From DASZRZ01 sp963732925 (GTDB lineage Bacteria; Acidobacteriota; Terriglobia; Terriglobales; Acidobacteriaceae), in contig CAVTBJ010000006.1 in the NCBI GenBank assembly GCA_963732925.1, positions 124,001 to 188,000 on the forward strand: a stretch of 64,000 bases of DNA. Direction: 5' to 3'. The translations under genes were made by a program, and so were the position numbers. Positions 56,477-64,000 of this stretch are shown in pieces (position 1 is the first letter of the stretch; every line of letters starts with the position of its first letter). The notes beneath the pieces were generated by a model, which was given only the letters and a program-made list of their open reading frames with translations, did not search any database and was not told the DNA's origin.

Positions 56477-56537
56477 GAGCTCCGAGTTTTAAGAGCTACA
56501 AGCCAGGCACTTCTACTTGAGCGGGGGTTTACTTCGT

Positions 56538-57077
56538 TCACAACGTAACAAACACCTTGCTGCTGGAGGCAGGGTGCTGGGCAAACCTTAATGACACAAA
56601 GGAATCGTGCGTCTTCGCATAGCGGTCAAAAACGCTATTGAGAGAAATTTGTGGCGCCGGATAAAACAACTTCACGCGAAGTTTAAGTGCTGCCAGGATG
56701 CAGTTGATTCTCAACGCCAAGGCGGTGTTGGCCAGTTGCTTTCCATAAACAACAACTTTTGGATCGGAACTCCTCGCTGCCATCTCGCCAATGGCGATGA
56801 GCAGAACTGCGTTGTTCGAGATCCAGCCTAAATACTCCTGGGCCGCATAGACGCGCATCTTCTGCCAGACGCGGAAGTCTTGCGGACTAACGTGGCTGCG
56901 CAAGTATTCTTCGTCCTGCATGTCGAAAAGGCTGCGAAGTGCGGGCAGGTCTACATGCCTGATCTGCCGCATCAATTGTTCTGGATCGGAACGACCGACA
57001 GTTCGCCCCCTTACTGCCCACCAGCCGGCAAAAAGGGCGGCAATGGCTACTCCAACCAGGACTAACAAGAGAATCAT
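56538..57077 (-). CDS. Membrane-anchored protein of unknown function
   Basis: A 179-residue protein with one N-terminal membrane helix (ILLLVLVGVAIAALFAGWWAV) and a helical soluble part (LMRQIRHVDLPALRSLFDMQDEEYLRSHVSP, VWQKMRVYAAQEYLGWISNNAVLLIAIGEMA). I do not recognise the family. Its start overlaps the end of the seven-helix protein gene by 4 bp (ATGA), so the two are translationally coupled. It is the last gene of the cluster that begins with the Cys-rich peptide. Confidence 0.7.
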   Translation of the reverse strand: MILLLVLVGVAIAALFAGWWAVRGRTVGRSDPEQLMRQIRHVDLPALRSLFDMQDEEYLRSHVSPQDFRVWQKMRVYAAQEYLGWISNNAVLLIAIGEMAARSSDPKVVVYGKQLANTALALRINCILAALKLRVKLFYPAPQISLNSVFDRYAKTHDSFVSLRFAQHPASSSKVFVTL

Positions 57078-57832
57078 CGGCTGATAATTCCTCGAACCGA
57101 TTCGTTCCAGCGCTCCAACTCCTGAATCGGATAATCAATTGCAGAAATTGCATTACGCTCGCGACTGAAGAGATATGCAATCCAAATGAACAGCGTGCAG
57201 TGATATGCAAGACCGTCCAACACCGGCCACATGGGAGTGACCGTTCCAAGGCGTGCACGGACAGCGATGATTACGAGTTCCACACTGGCATGCAGTACAA
57301 ATCCAAGAGCAATGCCAAAAACATAGTGTTTCCACCGTAATCCGAGAACATTCGAGGCTAGGAACAGGAGCAGCAACAGGCCAGCTCGAACGATTGTGCC
57401 GGCCTGCTCGATACTGAGGATCCCCACCATCAACCGGCTGGGGTCGGCCGCGGGACTGGAGGCGACGGCAATGGCACCGACAAGGATTAGTACGGCGGCC
57501 GCCCATCGAAAAAGAATACCTGCTGCCTTACGAATTGCTTCATATTCCGCCAGCGTGTTCTCGTAGAGCTCGTACACCACCGCAATGCTCAAAGGGATCT
57601 CGACAAAATCACTCAGCCAGAAGAGCACGAAATACGTGTAATAAACGGGCCCAGCGCTTGCCTTGAAAGTTACAAAAAGCACAACAGAACGGCATATCTT
57701 AAAAATAATGTAGGAGTAGAAAACCCTCAGCCGCAACGTGGTCCGTTGATGTCGCATGACGAGCGCGAGTGTCAGGTGCAGCAGCGTAGAGCTGAACCAG
57801 AAGCAGTACGTCAATGTCCCAGCAGCGCTCAT
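57074..57832 (-). CDS. Seven-helix membrane protein of unknown function
   Basis: A 252-residue integral membrane protein with seven hydrophobic helices by eye, for example TYCFWFSSTLLHLTLALVM, FWLSDFVEIPLSIAVVYELY, AAAVLILVGAIAVA and AGLLLLLFLASNVLGL. I start at the ATG at 57832; an upstream TTG at 57877 would add 15 hydrophilic residues. The family is unknown to me; nothing marks it as a rhodopsin (no retinal lysine signature) or transporter. It lies 86 bp after the small Cys-rich peptide gene and overlaps the following gene by 4 bp. Confidence 0.72.
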   Translation of the reverse strand: MSAAGTLTYCFWFSSTLLHLTLALVMRHQRTTLRLRVFYSYIIFKICRSVVLFVTFKASAGPVYYTYFVLFWLSDFVEIPLSIAVVYELYENTLAEYEAIRKAAGILFRWAAAVLILVGAIAVASSPAADPSRLMVGILSIEQAGTIVRAGLLLLLFLASNVLGLRWKHYVFGIALGFVLHASVELVIIAVRARLGTVTPMWPVLDGLAYHCTLFIWIAYLFSRERNAISAIDYPIQELERWNESVRGIISR

Positions 57833-57918
57833 GGCGGGGGCCGATTGAGCATAACCCGGCTCCCGCTCATGCCGCAATTCCGTTTTGGTCCGCCGTTACA
57901 GGCCTGTTTGCCAGATTT

Positions 57919-58098
57919 CTACTTCTTGGTCGAGAAAGGTATCGGATCGCACCACGGGCACTGGGGCGGCGGATCGCAGCAGAAAGAACCCCTGGTCGGG
58001 AACGGTGCGAGCGCTTTGGTCATGACCTTGGGGGTGACTGGCGTAGACATGGCAATTACAAGGGCGGTTGTTCCAAGGGCTCCGAGGATTTTTTTCAC
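57919..58098 (-). CDS. Small exported Cys/Pro-rich peptide (59 aa)
   Basis: A short gene with a strong AAAGGAGAT box 8 bp before a GTG start. The product begins with a basic-hydrophobic leader (VKKILGALGTTALVIAMS) that looks like a signal peptide or membrane segment and ends in a compact tail with four cysteines (C40, C41, C47, C50: SFCCDPPPQCPWCDPIPF). The tail could form two disulfides or bind a metal. I know no family for it. Next to it lie a seven-helix membrane protein gene and, upstream, an XRE regulator gene on the same strand. It might be a secreted signal, a modified peptide or a structural peptide; none is proven. Confidence 0.6.
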   Translation of the reverse strand: MKKILGALGTTALVIAMSTPVTPKVMTKALAPFPTRGSFCCDPPPQCPWCDPIPFSTKK

Positions 58099-58204
58099 GG
58101 CAGGATCTCCTTTTGAAATTTGGGCTGCCGTGCTAATCTGCCGGACAGAACGGCTGATCGCTGAGATTCGCAGATTCGTTCTGCGTTCGGAATTCGGAAC
58201 AGCT

Positions 58205-58573
58205 ATGGTCTTAATGTCGGCAGCAGAGGACTTGGCGGTGCGTACTCTGGCTCGATTTCAGAGTCCCTGGAGCAGGCTGCGCTATCTGGCAGGCACCCGA
58301 ACGAGGGAAGGCTATGCCCATTGGGGGCTGGAGCGGGTCCATGGACCTGAAGCTGCCAAAGAAGCGCTACGCGCCGCGCACACCACGGCCTGGATCGAGA
58401 CACTGCGAACACCAATTCGAGAATTAGCGGAGGAGGAAAGCAGCCGACCGGAGGAGGATCGCGGTTCCTATTTACCGGAGCAACCGGATGGTGGATCGGT
58501 GCGTCACTTCAATTCAATTGTTTTCGCGATCGAGGCACTCGCTCGAAGCGAATCTCATCGCCAAGTCGCATAG
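58205..58573 (+). CDS. Small protein of unknown function (122 aa)
   Basis: From the ATG at 58205, the frame gives a charged helical product (VRTLARFQSPWSRLRYLAGTRTREGYAHWGLERVHGPEAAKEALRAAH...) whose composition looks like a real soluble protein. No strong ribosome-binding site is visible and the frame is also open upstream. It runs opposite to the cluster and its end overlaps the 3' end of the XRE regulator gene by 65 bp. No family is recognised. Confidence 0.45.
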   Translation: MVLMSAAEDLAVRTLARFQSPWSRLRYLAGTRTREGYAHWGLERVHGPEAAKEALRAAHTTAWIETLRTPIRELAEEESSRPEEDRGSYLPEQPDGGSVRHFNSIVFAIEALARSESHRQVA

Positions 58574-59303
58574 CAATTCCGACAACCTGGCCGAGAACTT
58601 CAGCTTCCCCTTCCCGCATTATCTTGGGGGACACCGGGGACAGAGGATGCGACTCCAGCACAATCTCATCACCCTTGGCTCTGCACCAGCAGCAGAGGAA
58701 GGCCTCGCGCGTCTCTACGAAATAGATCGGACGAGCATACTCGGAGGGCCACTGCTGATGAACGACCTTGTTTTTCGACTCATCCACCTGGATAAACGAT
58801 CCGGGCAAAAGCAGAGGATACATGGTGAAATCCTCTAACCCTATGTATCCATATGTGTAGTTGCCGTTCACTTGTTCCCGAAGCTGAAGCAGGGGAACGA
58901 CTCCCCACTGCTCGATGAAGCGCCCGATGTTGGCCGTTTGGCGAAGGTCGAAAGCCGGATCCATTTTGACGGGAAGGGTAACGGAGCCTTGGAGGTCGAG
59001 GGAACCAATGCGGTGCGTCCGCTCTGACTGGGTCACTTCGAAATCATTCAGCATGTTGTCCAACGGAACGCCGAACCATGAGAGAATTTCGCGTGGATCG
59101 TGCCGGTAAATGACTCCCAGCGAATAGAGACGGTAGAGATTCGGCAATACACCTTTGGTTTCAATGTCCGAAAGCCGGCTCGGGGCAATGCTGAAGTCAG
59201 GATTCTGATACTTCTCCGCAAGCCGATTGCTCGCACTCTCGACGTCTCTGACCGACAATCGCAGAGACTCACGAATTGAGCGCAATTTGCGTCCAGCATC
59301 CAT
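58509..59303 (-). CDS. XRE-type helix-turn-helix protein with S24/LexA-like C-terminal part
   Basis: A 264-residue DNA-binding protein. The ATG at 59303 has GGAG 6 bp upstream. An N-terminal HTH (KLRSIRESLRLSVRDVESASNRLAE, then SRLSDIETKGVLPNLYRLYSLGVIY) is followed by a beta-rich region. The latter (TMYPLLLPGSFIQVDESKN, ARPIYFVETREAFLCCWCRAKGDEIVLESHPLS) resembles the S24 peptidase/LexA fold, but I see no clear Ser-Lys dyad. It probably controls the peptide and membrane-protein genes downstream on the same strand. Confidence 0.75.
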   Translation of the reverse strand: MDAGRKLRSIRESLRLSVRDVESASNRLAEKYQNPDFSIAPSRLSDIETKGVLPNLYRLYSLGVIYRHDPREILSWFGVPLDNMLNDFEVTQSERTHRIGSLDLQGSVTLPVKMDPAFDLRQTANIGRFIEQWGVVPLLQLREQVNGNYTYGYIGLEDFTMYPLLLPGSFIQVDESKNKVVHQQWPSEYARPIYFVETREAFLCCWCRAKGDEIVLESHPLSPVSPKIMREGEAEVLGQVVGIAMRLGDEIRFERVPRSRKQLN

Positions 59304-59835
59304 TTCGTGCTCCAAGAGCGCAGAAAAACTCGAGAAATCGCGCGCAACGATTCTATCCGGGCAAAGGCCGTCTGCAAAGGGAAGAAGGATTCAACTCAAA
59401 ATATACGCCAGTTTTTTGCGGTTTTTTGCCGCCAGGCGCCCTTTTAACACCGATGATCGCCATAATTTTTGGCTAAGGCTTGAAGCTTTTTCTAGCATTC
59501 CTGCACGTTGCAGACCGAATGAAAGCGTCGATCCAGAGGCAACCCACCTGCGCAGGCCCAGGCAATCAAACAGTAGCAGGCCTGTTTCGTTTTCAGAACA
59601 ACAGCTGCTTCTTGCCTCTCCCGGTGTTGCAGAATTCGAGTTCCACATTCGGAACGGTTGACGATGAGGAGGTCTTTGCGCGACCCAAATATGGTGGACA
59701 CCGCCTAATGCGGCTCCACTCAAATGGGAGGGCTACGAGACACCTTGGATAGCACAAAAATCACGGCCGCCTGACCTGCGTTCCTAAGAGCAGGTTGTCA
59801 GAAAGGAAGCGCCGCAGGCCAGAGCTCCCTGTATA
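59304..59835. other. Intergenic region without recognisable gene
   Basis: About 530 bp between the XRE gene and the decayed attachment site. Several short frames occur on both strands, none with recognisable protein character, start signal or homologous pattern. It looks like eroded DNA of the hot-spot region. Confidence 0.45.
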
Positions 59836-59889
59836 TGGTTCTGGGCAAAACACTTCTATCGGAAGCTCGAATTCCTCTCCCTCCGCCAG
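59836..59889 (+). repeat. Decayed attachment-site copy 4
   Basis: Follows the tRNA-Ser variable arm and T arm with scattered changes: GTTCTGGGCAAAACACTTC, then TATCGG, CTCGAAT, CTCTCC and CCGCCAG, in the same order as in 29024-29078. Repeat unit C starts on the next base. Confidence 0.7.
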
Positions 59890-60140
59890 CTAGTCTGCAG
59901 GTTATTGTTCTACAGAGAGATCTACTAGAAGTTCGCGAATTTTGGGCCGAGATTCGCGGTATTGACACCGGAACCGGACTGCGGAGAGCGGTATCTCTTG
60001 GCAATCTGGCCAGAACAGGGCCGGGGTTCTCCGGCTCCTCAAATCGCAGTCCGGTTTCGCCCTTTGCCACATGCCGAATCCGCGACAAGCAACGCGAGTT
60101 GCGATCCGGCCCCCCGGTCCATGTGAATCGCTGTCTCCGC
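59890..60140 (+). repeat. Scar repeat unit C
   Basis: About 250 bp beginning CTAGTCTGCAGG directly after decayed site 4. It shares a series of blocks with unit B (GGCAATCTGGCC-like, AGTCCGGTTTCGC, CGAATCCGCGACAA, TTGCGATCCGGC, CCGGTCCA). Confidence 0.65.
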
Positions 60141-60260
60141 ATTCCAATTGTTCTTGTCGAAGGAAACGCCCGCAAGGCCAATTCCCTCGCAGTCACCTAA
60201 GGACACGTTCGCCAACGTCAAGTTGTTGCTATATGGCAAGAGTTTCTCTAGTCTGCTACG

Positions 60261-61577
60261 GTGAAAATTCATGTGCTGTTTCGGGCGTGCGTACTTTCGG
60301 CGCTGCTTTGCCTCTTAACGCCGTTGATCACAAGATCACTTGCCCAAAACACTATCGCGGTGAGTTCTCCTGAAGTCGATCTGGCCGATTTTCGTTTAGA
60401 TCGACTTGAAAAGCAGCTGGGAAGAATCCCTGCGGGGCCTGAACGGGATTACCTTGCGGGCCTGCTGGCAAACCGGCGAGGGCAGGACCAGCGTTCCATT
60501 GAATTGCTCAATCGAGCAGTACGATCATTGCGCACAGCACGAGATGCCCGAGCATCCATTGCCCTCAAGACTCTCGCTGACGACTACACCAAACTTTTTG
60601 ATTATCGAGCCGCTTCGAAGGCATACGACGAATTATTTGCTCTTTTTCCCGAGGAGAAAAAGGGGGGCACCCGCGACGATGCCGAAGTGCTACACCTTCT
60701 GATCGGAGTCAAGCCGATGACCATTAAATGGCACGGTTCCACGCGGCTGAAGACAACATGGAATCCGATCGGTTCAAGAGTCACGGAGCTGGTGGTGAAC
60801 GGCGTCAGGGGTCAGTGGCTTCTGGATACCGGTGCGAACTATTCAGGCGTATCCAAGAGCTTCGCCCAGAAGCTCGGTTTGACGATCTTGCCCGGGGTTG
60901 CGGAAACGGGGTCCGGATTGACCGGACTAGAGAACCCGTTGCATGTGGGTGTCCTGCCTTCGATCCGGATTGGTGGGGCCACAATCCACAACCTCGCTGT
61001 TTTAATTTTCGACGACTCCAATTTGAAGATCGTCATAGGGGATCATTCGTACCAAATAGACGCCGTTCTCGGATATCCCGCTTTTCAGGTGATGCGATTG
61101 ATCACCTTCACTCATGACGGCGAGTTTCAGGCTGGTGAATCGGCTCGCAGGGGAGAACGCGGAATACCAATGTACTTGCGAAGGCTGGTTCCCGTCGTGA
61201 ATCCCACAGTCAACGGTGTGGCTATACCGTTCACCCTGGATACGGGCGCGAATCGAACAGATCTTTCAGTACGCTACTTTGAGAGATTCCAAAAAGCCGA
61301 CCTCTCGTGGAAACAGGATAAGGACGAGAGTGTAGGTGCGGGCGGCAGTGTCAAACGCGAGGTTTACAGGCAGCCGATAATGCGTCTGCAACTCGGAGGC
61401 AAGATCGCTGTGCTGAGAGACGTCCCCATAACCCCCGCGAAGACAAACGCAGGGCTCGATGAACTTTACGGAAACATAGGGCAGGACGTCCTCGATCAGT
61501 TTGAGAGTTTCACGCTTGACTTTGCCAACATGACATTTAAGCTCGGTGCGCCGATTTCTCGACACGCACCCGAGTAG
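60261..61577 (+). CDS. Exported protein with two retropepsin-like aspartic-protease domains
   Basis: A 438-residue protein with a signal peptide (VLSALLCLLTPLITRSLAQ) after a GTG start, a helical TPR-like region (about residues 40-140) and two retropepsin-type domains. The first active-site loop is WLLDTGANYSGVS, the second FTLDTGANRTDLS; each is followed by a flap-like and a hydrophobic-Gly strand (AVLGYPAFQ; GNIGQDVLDQF). Viral retropepsins work as dimers of one such domain, so a tandem in one chain could form a complete enzyme. The substrate is unknown. It stands alone between two scars. Confidence 0.82.
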   Translation: MKIHVLFRACVLSALLCLLTPLITRSLAQNTIAVSSPEVDLADFRLDRLEKQLGRIPAGPERDYLAGLLANRRGQDQRSIELLNRAVRSLRTARDARASIALKTLADDYTKLFDYRAASKAYDELFALFPEEKKGGTRDDAEVLHLLIGVKPMTIKWHGSTRLKTTWNPIGSRVTELVVNGVRGQWLLDTGANYSGVSKSFAQKLGLTILPGVAETGSGLTGLENPLHVGVLPSIRIGGATIHNLAVLIFDDSNLKIVIGDHSYQIDAVLGYPAFQVMRLITFTHDGEFQAGESARRGERGIPMYLRRLVPVVNPTVNGVAIPFTLDTGANRTDLSVRYFERFQKADLSWKQDKDESVGAGGSVKREVYRQPIMRLQLGGKIAVLRDVPITPAKTNAGLDELYGNIGQDVLDQFESFTLDFANMTFKLGAPISRHAPE

Positions 61578-61942
61578 GCTCATGGCCGAGAGAATCGCGG
61601 CTAGCAATGCAAGGGATTGAAAAACTGGCACATCATTTTCGCGACTACCCCATATATCCCTGTATTTTTCCCTGATATGCCGGAGAGAGGTTCGCTTCTG
61701 ACTGCCAGCACCGCCAGATTTGCTGCACGTGCTGGAATAGCAATCACTTAGAACCCCTTCACATTACATTTCGTGCCCATCATCAATCTGAAGGCTCAGG
61801 CCACACCCGCAGCAGTTCGAGATTTGAACCCCTCTCTTGAGACAGTTCGTCTTCGGCACATTTCAGCGTTCATCAGGCCGTCTCGCCGATTTCTTCAGTG
61901 GGGATGACGTCTGGAGCAGGGGACCGTCGTTTTTGACACCGC
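61578..61942. other. Intergenic region holding a second island left-end remnant
   Basis: About 365 bp between the protease gene and the converging regulator gene. Apart from the 56-bp left-end repeat at 61711-61766 nothing is recognised. The DNA to the right of that repeat no longer encodes an integrase. Confidence 0.6.
61711..61766 (+). repeat. Second copy of the island left-end sequence
   Basis: Fifty of 56 bases match 29072-29127, beginning at the tRNA-end-like CCGCCAGA and running through AGCAATCACTTAGAACCCC. It ends where the integrase gene would begin, and no integrase follows. Confidence 0.8.
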
Positions 61943-62527
61943 TTACGAGGCGGTGACCACCACGGCTGTCGCGGCGTGCGCGGACGCCCGTCGGTAACCG
62001 TGCCTCACGCTGGAATCGAAATAGATCGAATCTCCCGCATCCAGGCGGTATACGTCGGGACCAATGGACAGATCCAACTGGCCGCGGAGCACGTAAAGAA
62101 ACTCGGCGCCGGCGTGTTGATGCAGCTTGACCTTATCGGTTCGTCTCGCCTCGAAAGCGGCCAGAAACGCATTGAATTTTCTCTGGTTGGCGGGAAAATC
62201 GAGGCTCTCGAATTCGTAGGCGACCTCGCCGCCACCCATTTTTTCAGCAAACCGGAGGCGGTCTTTCTTTCGCGCAATTGCAACCACGCGCCGCTTGTGT
62301 TCGTCGGTGAAAAAGTAATCCAGTCCCACGCTGAATACCATCGCGATGCGCAGCAACGTTGGCAACGTGGGAAACAGTTTTCCGCGCTCCAACTTTGACA
62401 GCATCGCCGCGGACAAGCCGGTATGCTTCCCGAGTTCGACCAGTCCCATGCTCTTCTTCAGCCTGAGCCCGCGTAATTTCTCACCCACGGCGTAGGGCTT
62501 CATACCCTCGAAAATCGTTGTATTCAC
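61943..62527 (-). CDS. XRE-cupin transcriptional regulator
   Basis: A 194-residue regulator with an N-terminal HTH (VGEKLRGLRLKKSMGLVELGKHTGLSAAMLSKLERGKLFPTLPTLLRIAMVF) and a C-terminal cupin (VKLHQHAGAEFLYVLRGQLDLSIGPDVYRLDAGDSIYFDSSVRHGYR), as in PuuR- and SutR-type regulators that sense small metabolites. I start at the GTG at 62527, ten bases after GGAGG; an in-frame TTG at 62545 falls inside that box. The target genes are unknown; the divergent DUF378 gene is nearest. Confidence 0.87.
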   Translation of the reverse strand: MNTTIFEGMKPYAVGEKLRGLRLKKSMGLVELGKHTGLSAAMLSKLERGKLFPTLPTLLRIAMVFSVGLDYFFTDEHKRRVVAIARKKDRLRFAEKMGGGEVAYEFESLDFPANQRKFNAFLAAFEARRTDKVKLHQHAGAEFLYVLRGQLDLSIGPDVYRLDAGDSIYFDSSVRHGYRRASAHAATAVVVTAS

Positions 62528-62687
62528 GCGTGATTTTCCTCCCAATCAAAGAATCCGAAAGATTTTGACTGCCAGGCACATGAAGGGCCCTTCCTCATAC
62601 GTATTTTCGTATTGAGCAACATACTTTGAACTACAGTTAACAATGAAGACCGGCAGCGGTCAACATGAAGAGTGGAGGACGCGAATC

Positions 62688-62930
62688 ATGAAAAAGCTGG
62701 ATGTCATCGCAGCAGTACTCCTGGTGATCGGCGGTTTGAATTGGGCATTGGTGGGCGCAGCACGATTCGATCTGGTGGCTGCAGTCTTCGGCATGCGCTT
62801 TGGCGAAACGTCTGCGCTCAGCGCGGTGGTGTATCTGCTGGTCGGGTTGTCGGCCCTGTATCAGGCCGTTTCCTGGAAGGCGATCCAACGGCGCTGGAGC
62901 GCTGCTCCCGAACTAGCCAGGGCGCGCTAA
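62688..62930 (+). CDS. DUF378-family membrane protein
   Basis: An 80-residue protein with two membrane helices (LDVIAAVLLVIGGLNWALVGA and ALSAVVYLLVGLSALYQAV) and the GGLNW motif of the DUF378 family, often found near stress genes. The ATG at 62688 has GGAGG 9 bp upstream, so the in-frame ATG at 62643 is unlikely. Function unknown. Confidence 0.88.
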   Translation: MKKLDVIAAVLLVIGGLNWALVGAARFDLVAAVFGMRFGETSALSAVVYLLVGLSALYQAVSWKAIQRRWSAAPELARAR

Positions 62931-62987
62931 ACCCAATGAGCGGGAGGACGGATCCCGTTCCCCGCTCCTACTTTTTCAGCAGAACAG

Positions 62988-64000
62988 ATGAACACCATAG
63001 AGAAATGGAGTCACGATCCGCGAGTGACTGTCAGGCGACCTGGTATGCCCAATGCTGGCGGCCATTGCGTTGTCTACTGGATGCAACGAGCTCAGCGAGC
63101 ATTCGACAATCCCGCGCTCGATGTCGCGGTAAGCTTCGCAAACGAGCTGCAAAAACCAGTGGTGGTGTTCTTTGCCGCACCCGTTCCGTTCTGTCCCAAT
63201 GCGAATGATCGTCATTGCCGTTTCCTGGCTGACGGTATCCCCGACATCGCAAAAGGACTGGCAAAGCGCCAAATCGGGCTGGTGTTTCAGCGCTACCCGG
63301 AGCACAGCCTGCTGAACTTCTGCTCGGAGGTGAACCCGTGCTTGGTAATCGGCGACGAGAACCCATTGCGGGAGCCAGAACACTGGCGCAGCAAGGTGAG
63401 CAGGGATCTTCGAGTTCCTTTCTGGACGGTGGATGCTGACGTGGTCGTTCCGTCCAAGTTGCTGGAAAAGGCGCACTATGGCGCGCGCACCATTCGCCCG
63501 CGCCTCGCTCAACTCCTTCCACAATTCTTGCGCCCACAGGACAATTCGGCAGCTCGTGTTGCGTGGAGGCTTCCCGCTCGACTGAGAGCGCAAAATTGGG
63601 AAGATGACTTCACTGCCAACCGGACGGTCAATCGAGACGTAGCTCCCATTGGGGGGTGGCACGGCGGCAGCACGGAAGGCATGCGGCGGCTGAAGCTTTT
63701 TCTTGATAGAGGTCTCGCTGGCTACGCAGACCACCGCGCACGGCCGGAAGTCGACGGCACCAGCCGGCTCTCCGCTTATCTTCATTTCGGCCATCTTGGC
63801 CCGCACACAATTGCATGGGCGGTCAAAACCGCGGATGCCCCTCAGGTGGCACGGGAAGCATTTCTCGAACAATTGATCGTACGGCGCGAACTGGCAGTGA
63901 ACTTCGTTCGTTTCAATCCCATGTACGACTCCATGGAGTGCCTGGAGCCCTGGGCGGACCGGTCGCTTGCCCAACACGCGTTCGATCGGCGGCCGATCTT
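62988..64000 (+). CDS. Class II deoxyribodipyrimidine photolyase, 3' end outside window
   Basis: Light-driven repair of cyclobutane pyrimidine dimers with FAD. The frame from the ATG at 62988 is open to the window end (337 codons of a usual 450-480). The class II pattern is clear: GGHCVVYWMQRAQRAFDN at the N-terminus, VVVFFAAPVPFCPNANDRHCRFLADGI, PFWTVDADVVVPSKL, and in the helical domain SRLSAYLHFGHLGPHTIAW, then EAFLEQLIVRRELAVNFV. The FAD-site tryptophan/histidine region beyond this is out of view. No recognisable partner gene. Confidence 0.92.
   Translation, partial: MNTIEKWSHDPRVTVRRPGMPNAGGHCVVYWMQRAQRAFDNPALDVAVSFANELQKPVVVFFAAPVPFCPNANDRHCRFLADGIPDIAKGLAKRQIGLVFQRYPEHSLLNFCSEVNPCLVIGDENPLREPEHWRSKVSRDLRVPFWTVDADVVVPSKLLEKAHYGARTIRPRLAQLLPQFLRPQDNSAARVAWRLPARLRAQNWEDDFTANRTVNRDVAPIGGWHGGSTEGMRRLKLFLDRGLAGYADHRARPEVDGTSRLSAYLHFGHLGPHTIAWAVKTADAPQVAREAFLEQLIVRRELAVNFVRFNPMYDSMECLEPWADRSLAQHAFDRRPI

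Overview
The window reads as high-GC chromosomal DNA from an Acidobacteriota bacterium, most likely class Terriglobia. This is inferred from the gene content: a VWFA-related protein of the acidobacterial type, a 1141-aa Oar-like TonB-dependent receptor with a carboxypeptidase-regulatory N-terminus, M1 and gluzincin peptidases, an SYLF-domain secreted protein and a fused membrane/aminopropyltransferase protein. No marker fixes the species.

Bases 1-28.9 kb are ordinary chromosomal backbone with almost entirely intact genes. In order: ispD (cut by the window edge) and ispF of the MEP pathway, thrS, a spermidine-synthase-like membrane fusion, an esterase, a SufT/MIP18 protein, RNase R with an odd linker, a transaldolase-like aldolase behind a strong -10 box and a structured leader, a deoxynucleoside kinase, a VWA protein, a DegP/HtrA protease, panB-panC, an AAG-type DNA glycosylase, Bcp peroxiredoxin, a secreted protein, a TPR/metallopeptidase, an M1 peptidase, an NHL-repeat protein, a frameshifted B3 metallo-beta-lactamase, a glutamine-synthetase homologue and an isochorismatase-family hydrolase.

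At 28,985-29,077 lies a complete tRNA-Ser(GCU). Its 3' 62 bp recur exactly at 51,551-51,612, and a damaged tyrosine integrase follows the tRNA. The 22.6 kb between the two copies is therefore an integrated island. Its left part (30-39 kb) carries SYLF, lmo0937-like, CheB-CheR-PAS-kinase, slipin and stress-protein genes among fragments of transporters; several ORFs carry in-frame nonsense codons. Its right part (39.4-50.4 kb) is a tightly packed glycogen-use operon: phosphoglucomutase, glycogen phosphorylase, debranching enzyme, HAD hydrolase, GH15 glucoamylase, sugar porter and an acetate-kinase stub. The first four genes are full of frameshifts; glucoamylase and porter are intact. An FNR-type regulator lies next to the right end.

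From 51.6 kb to about 61.8 kb, further decayed copies of the tRNA-Ser 3' end appear, three of the copies (intact or decayed) followed by a related 230-250 bp sequence, and a second copy of the island's left end. The tRNA-Ser locus thus looks like a repeatedly used insertion hot spot. Between these scars lie a PilZ protein, the TonB-dependent receptor, a cluster of unknown function (small Cys-rich peptide, seven-helix membrane protein, single-helix membrane protein, XRE regulator) and a two-domain retropepsin-like protein. The window closes with an XRE-cupin regulator, a DUF378 protein and a class II photolyase running off the end.
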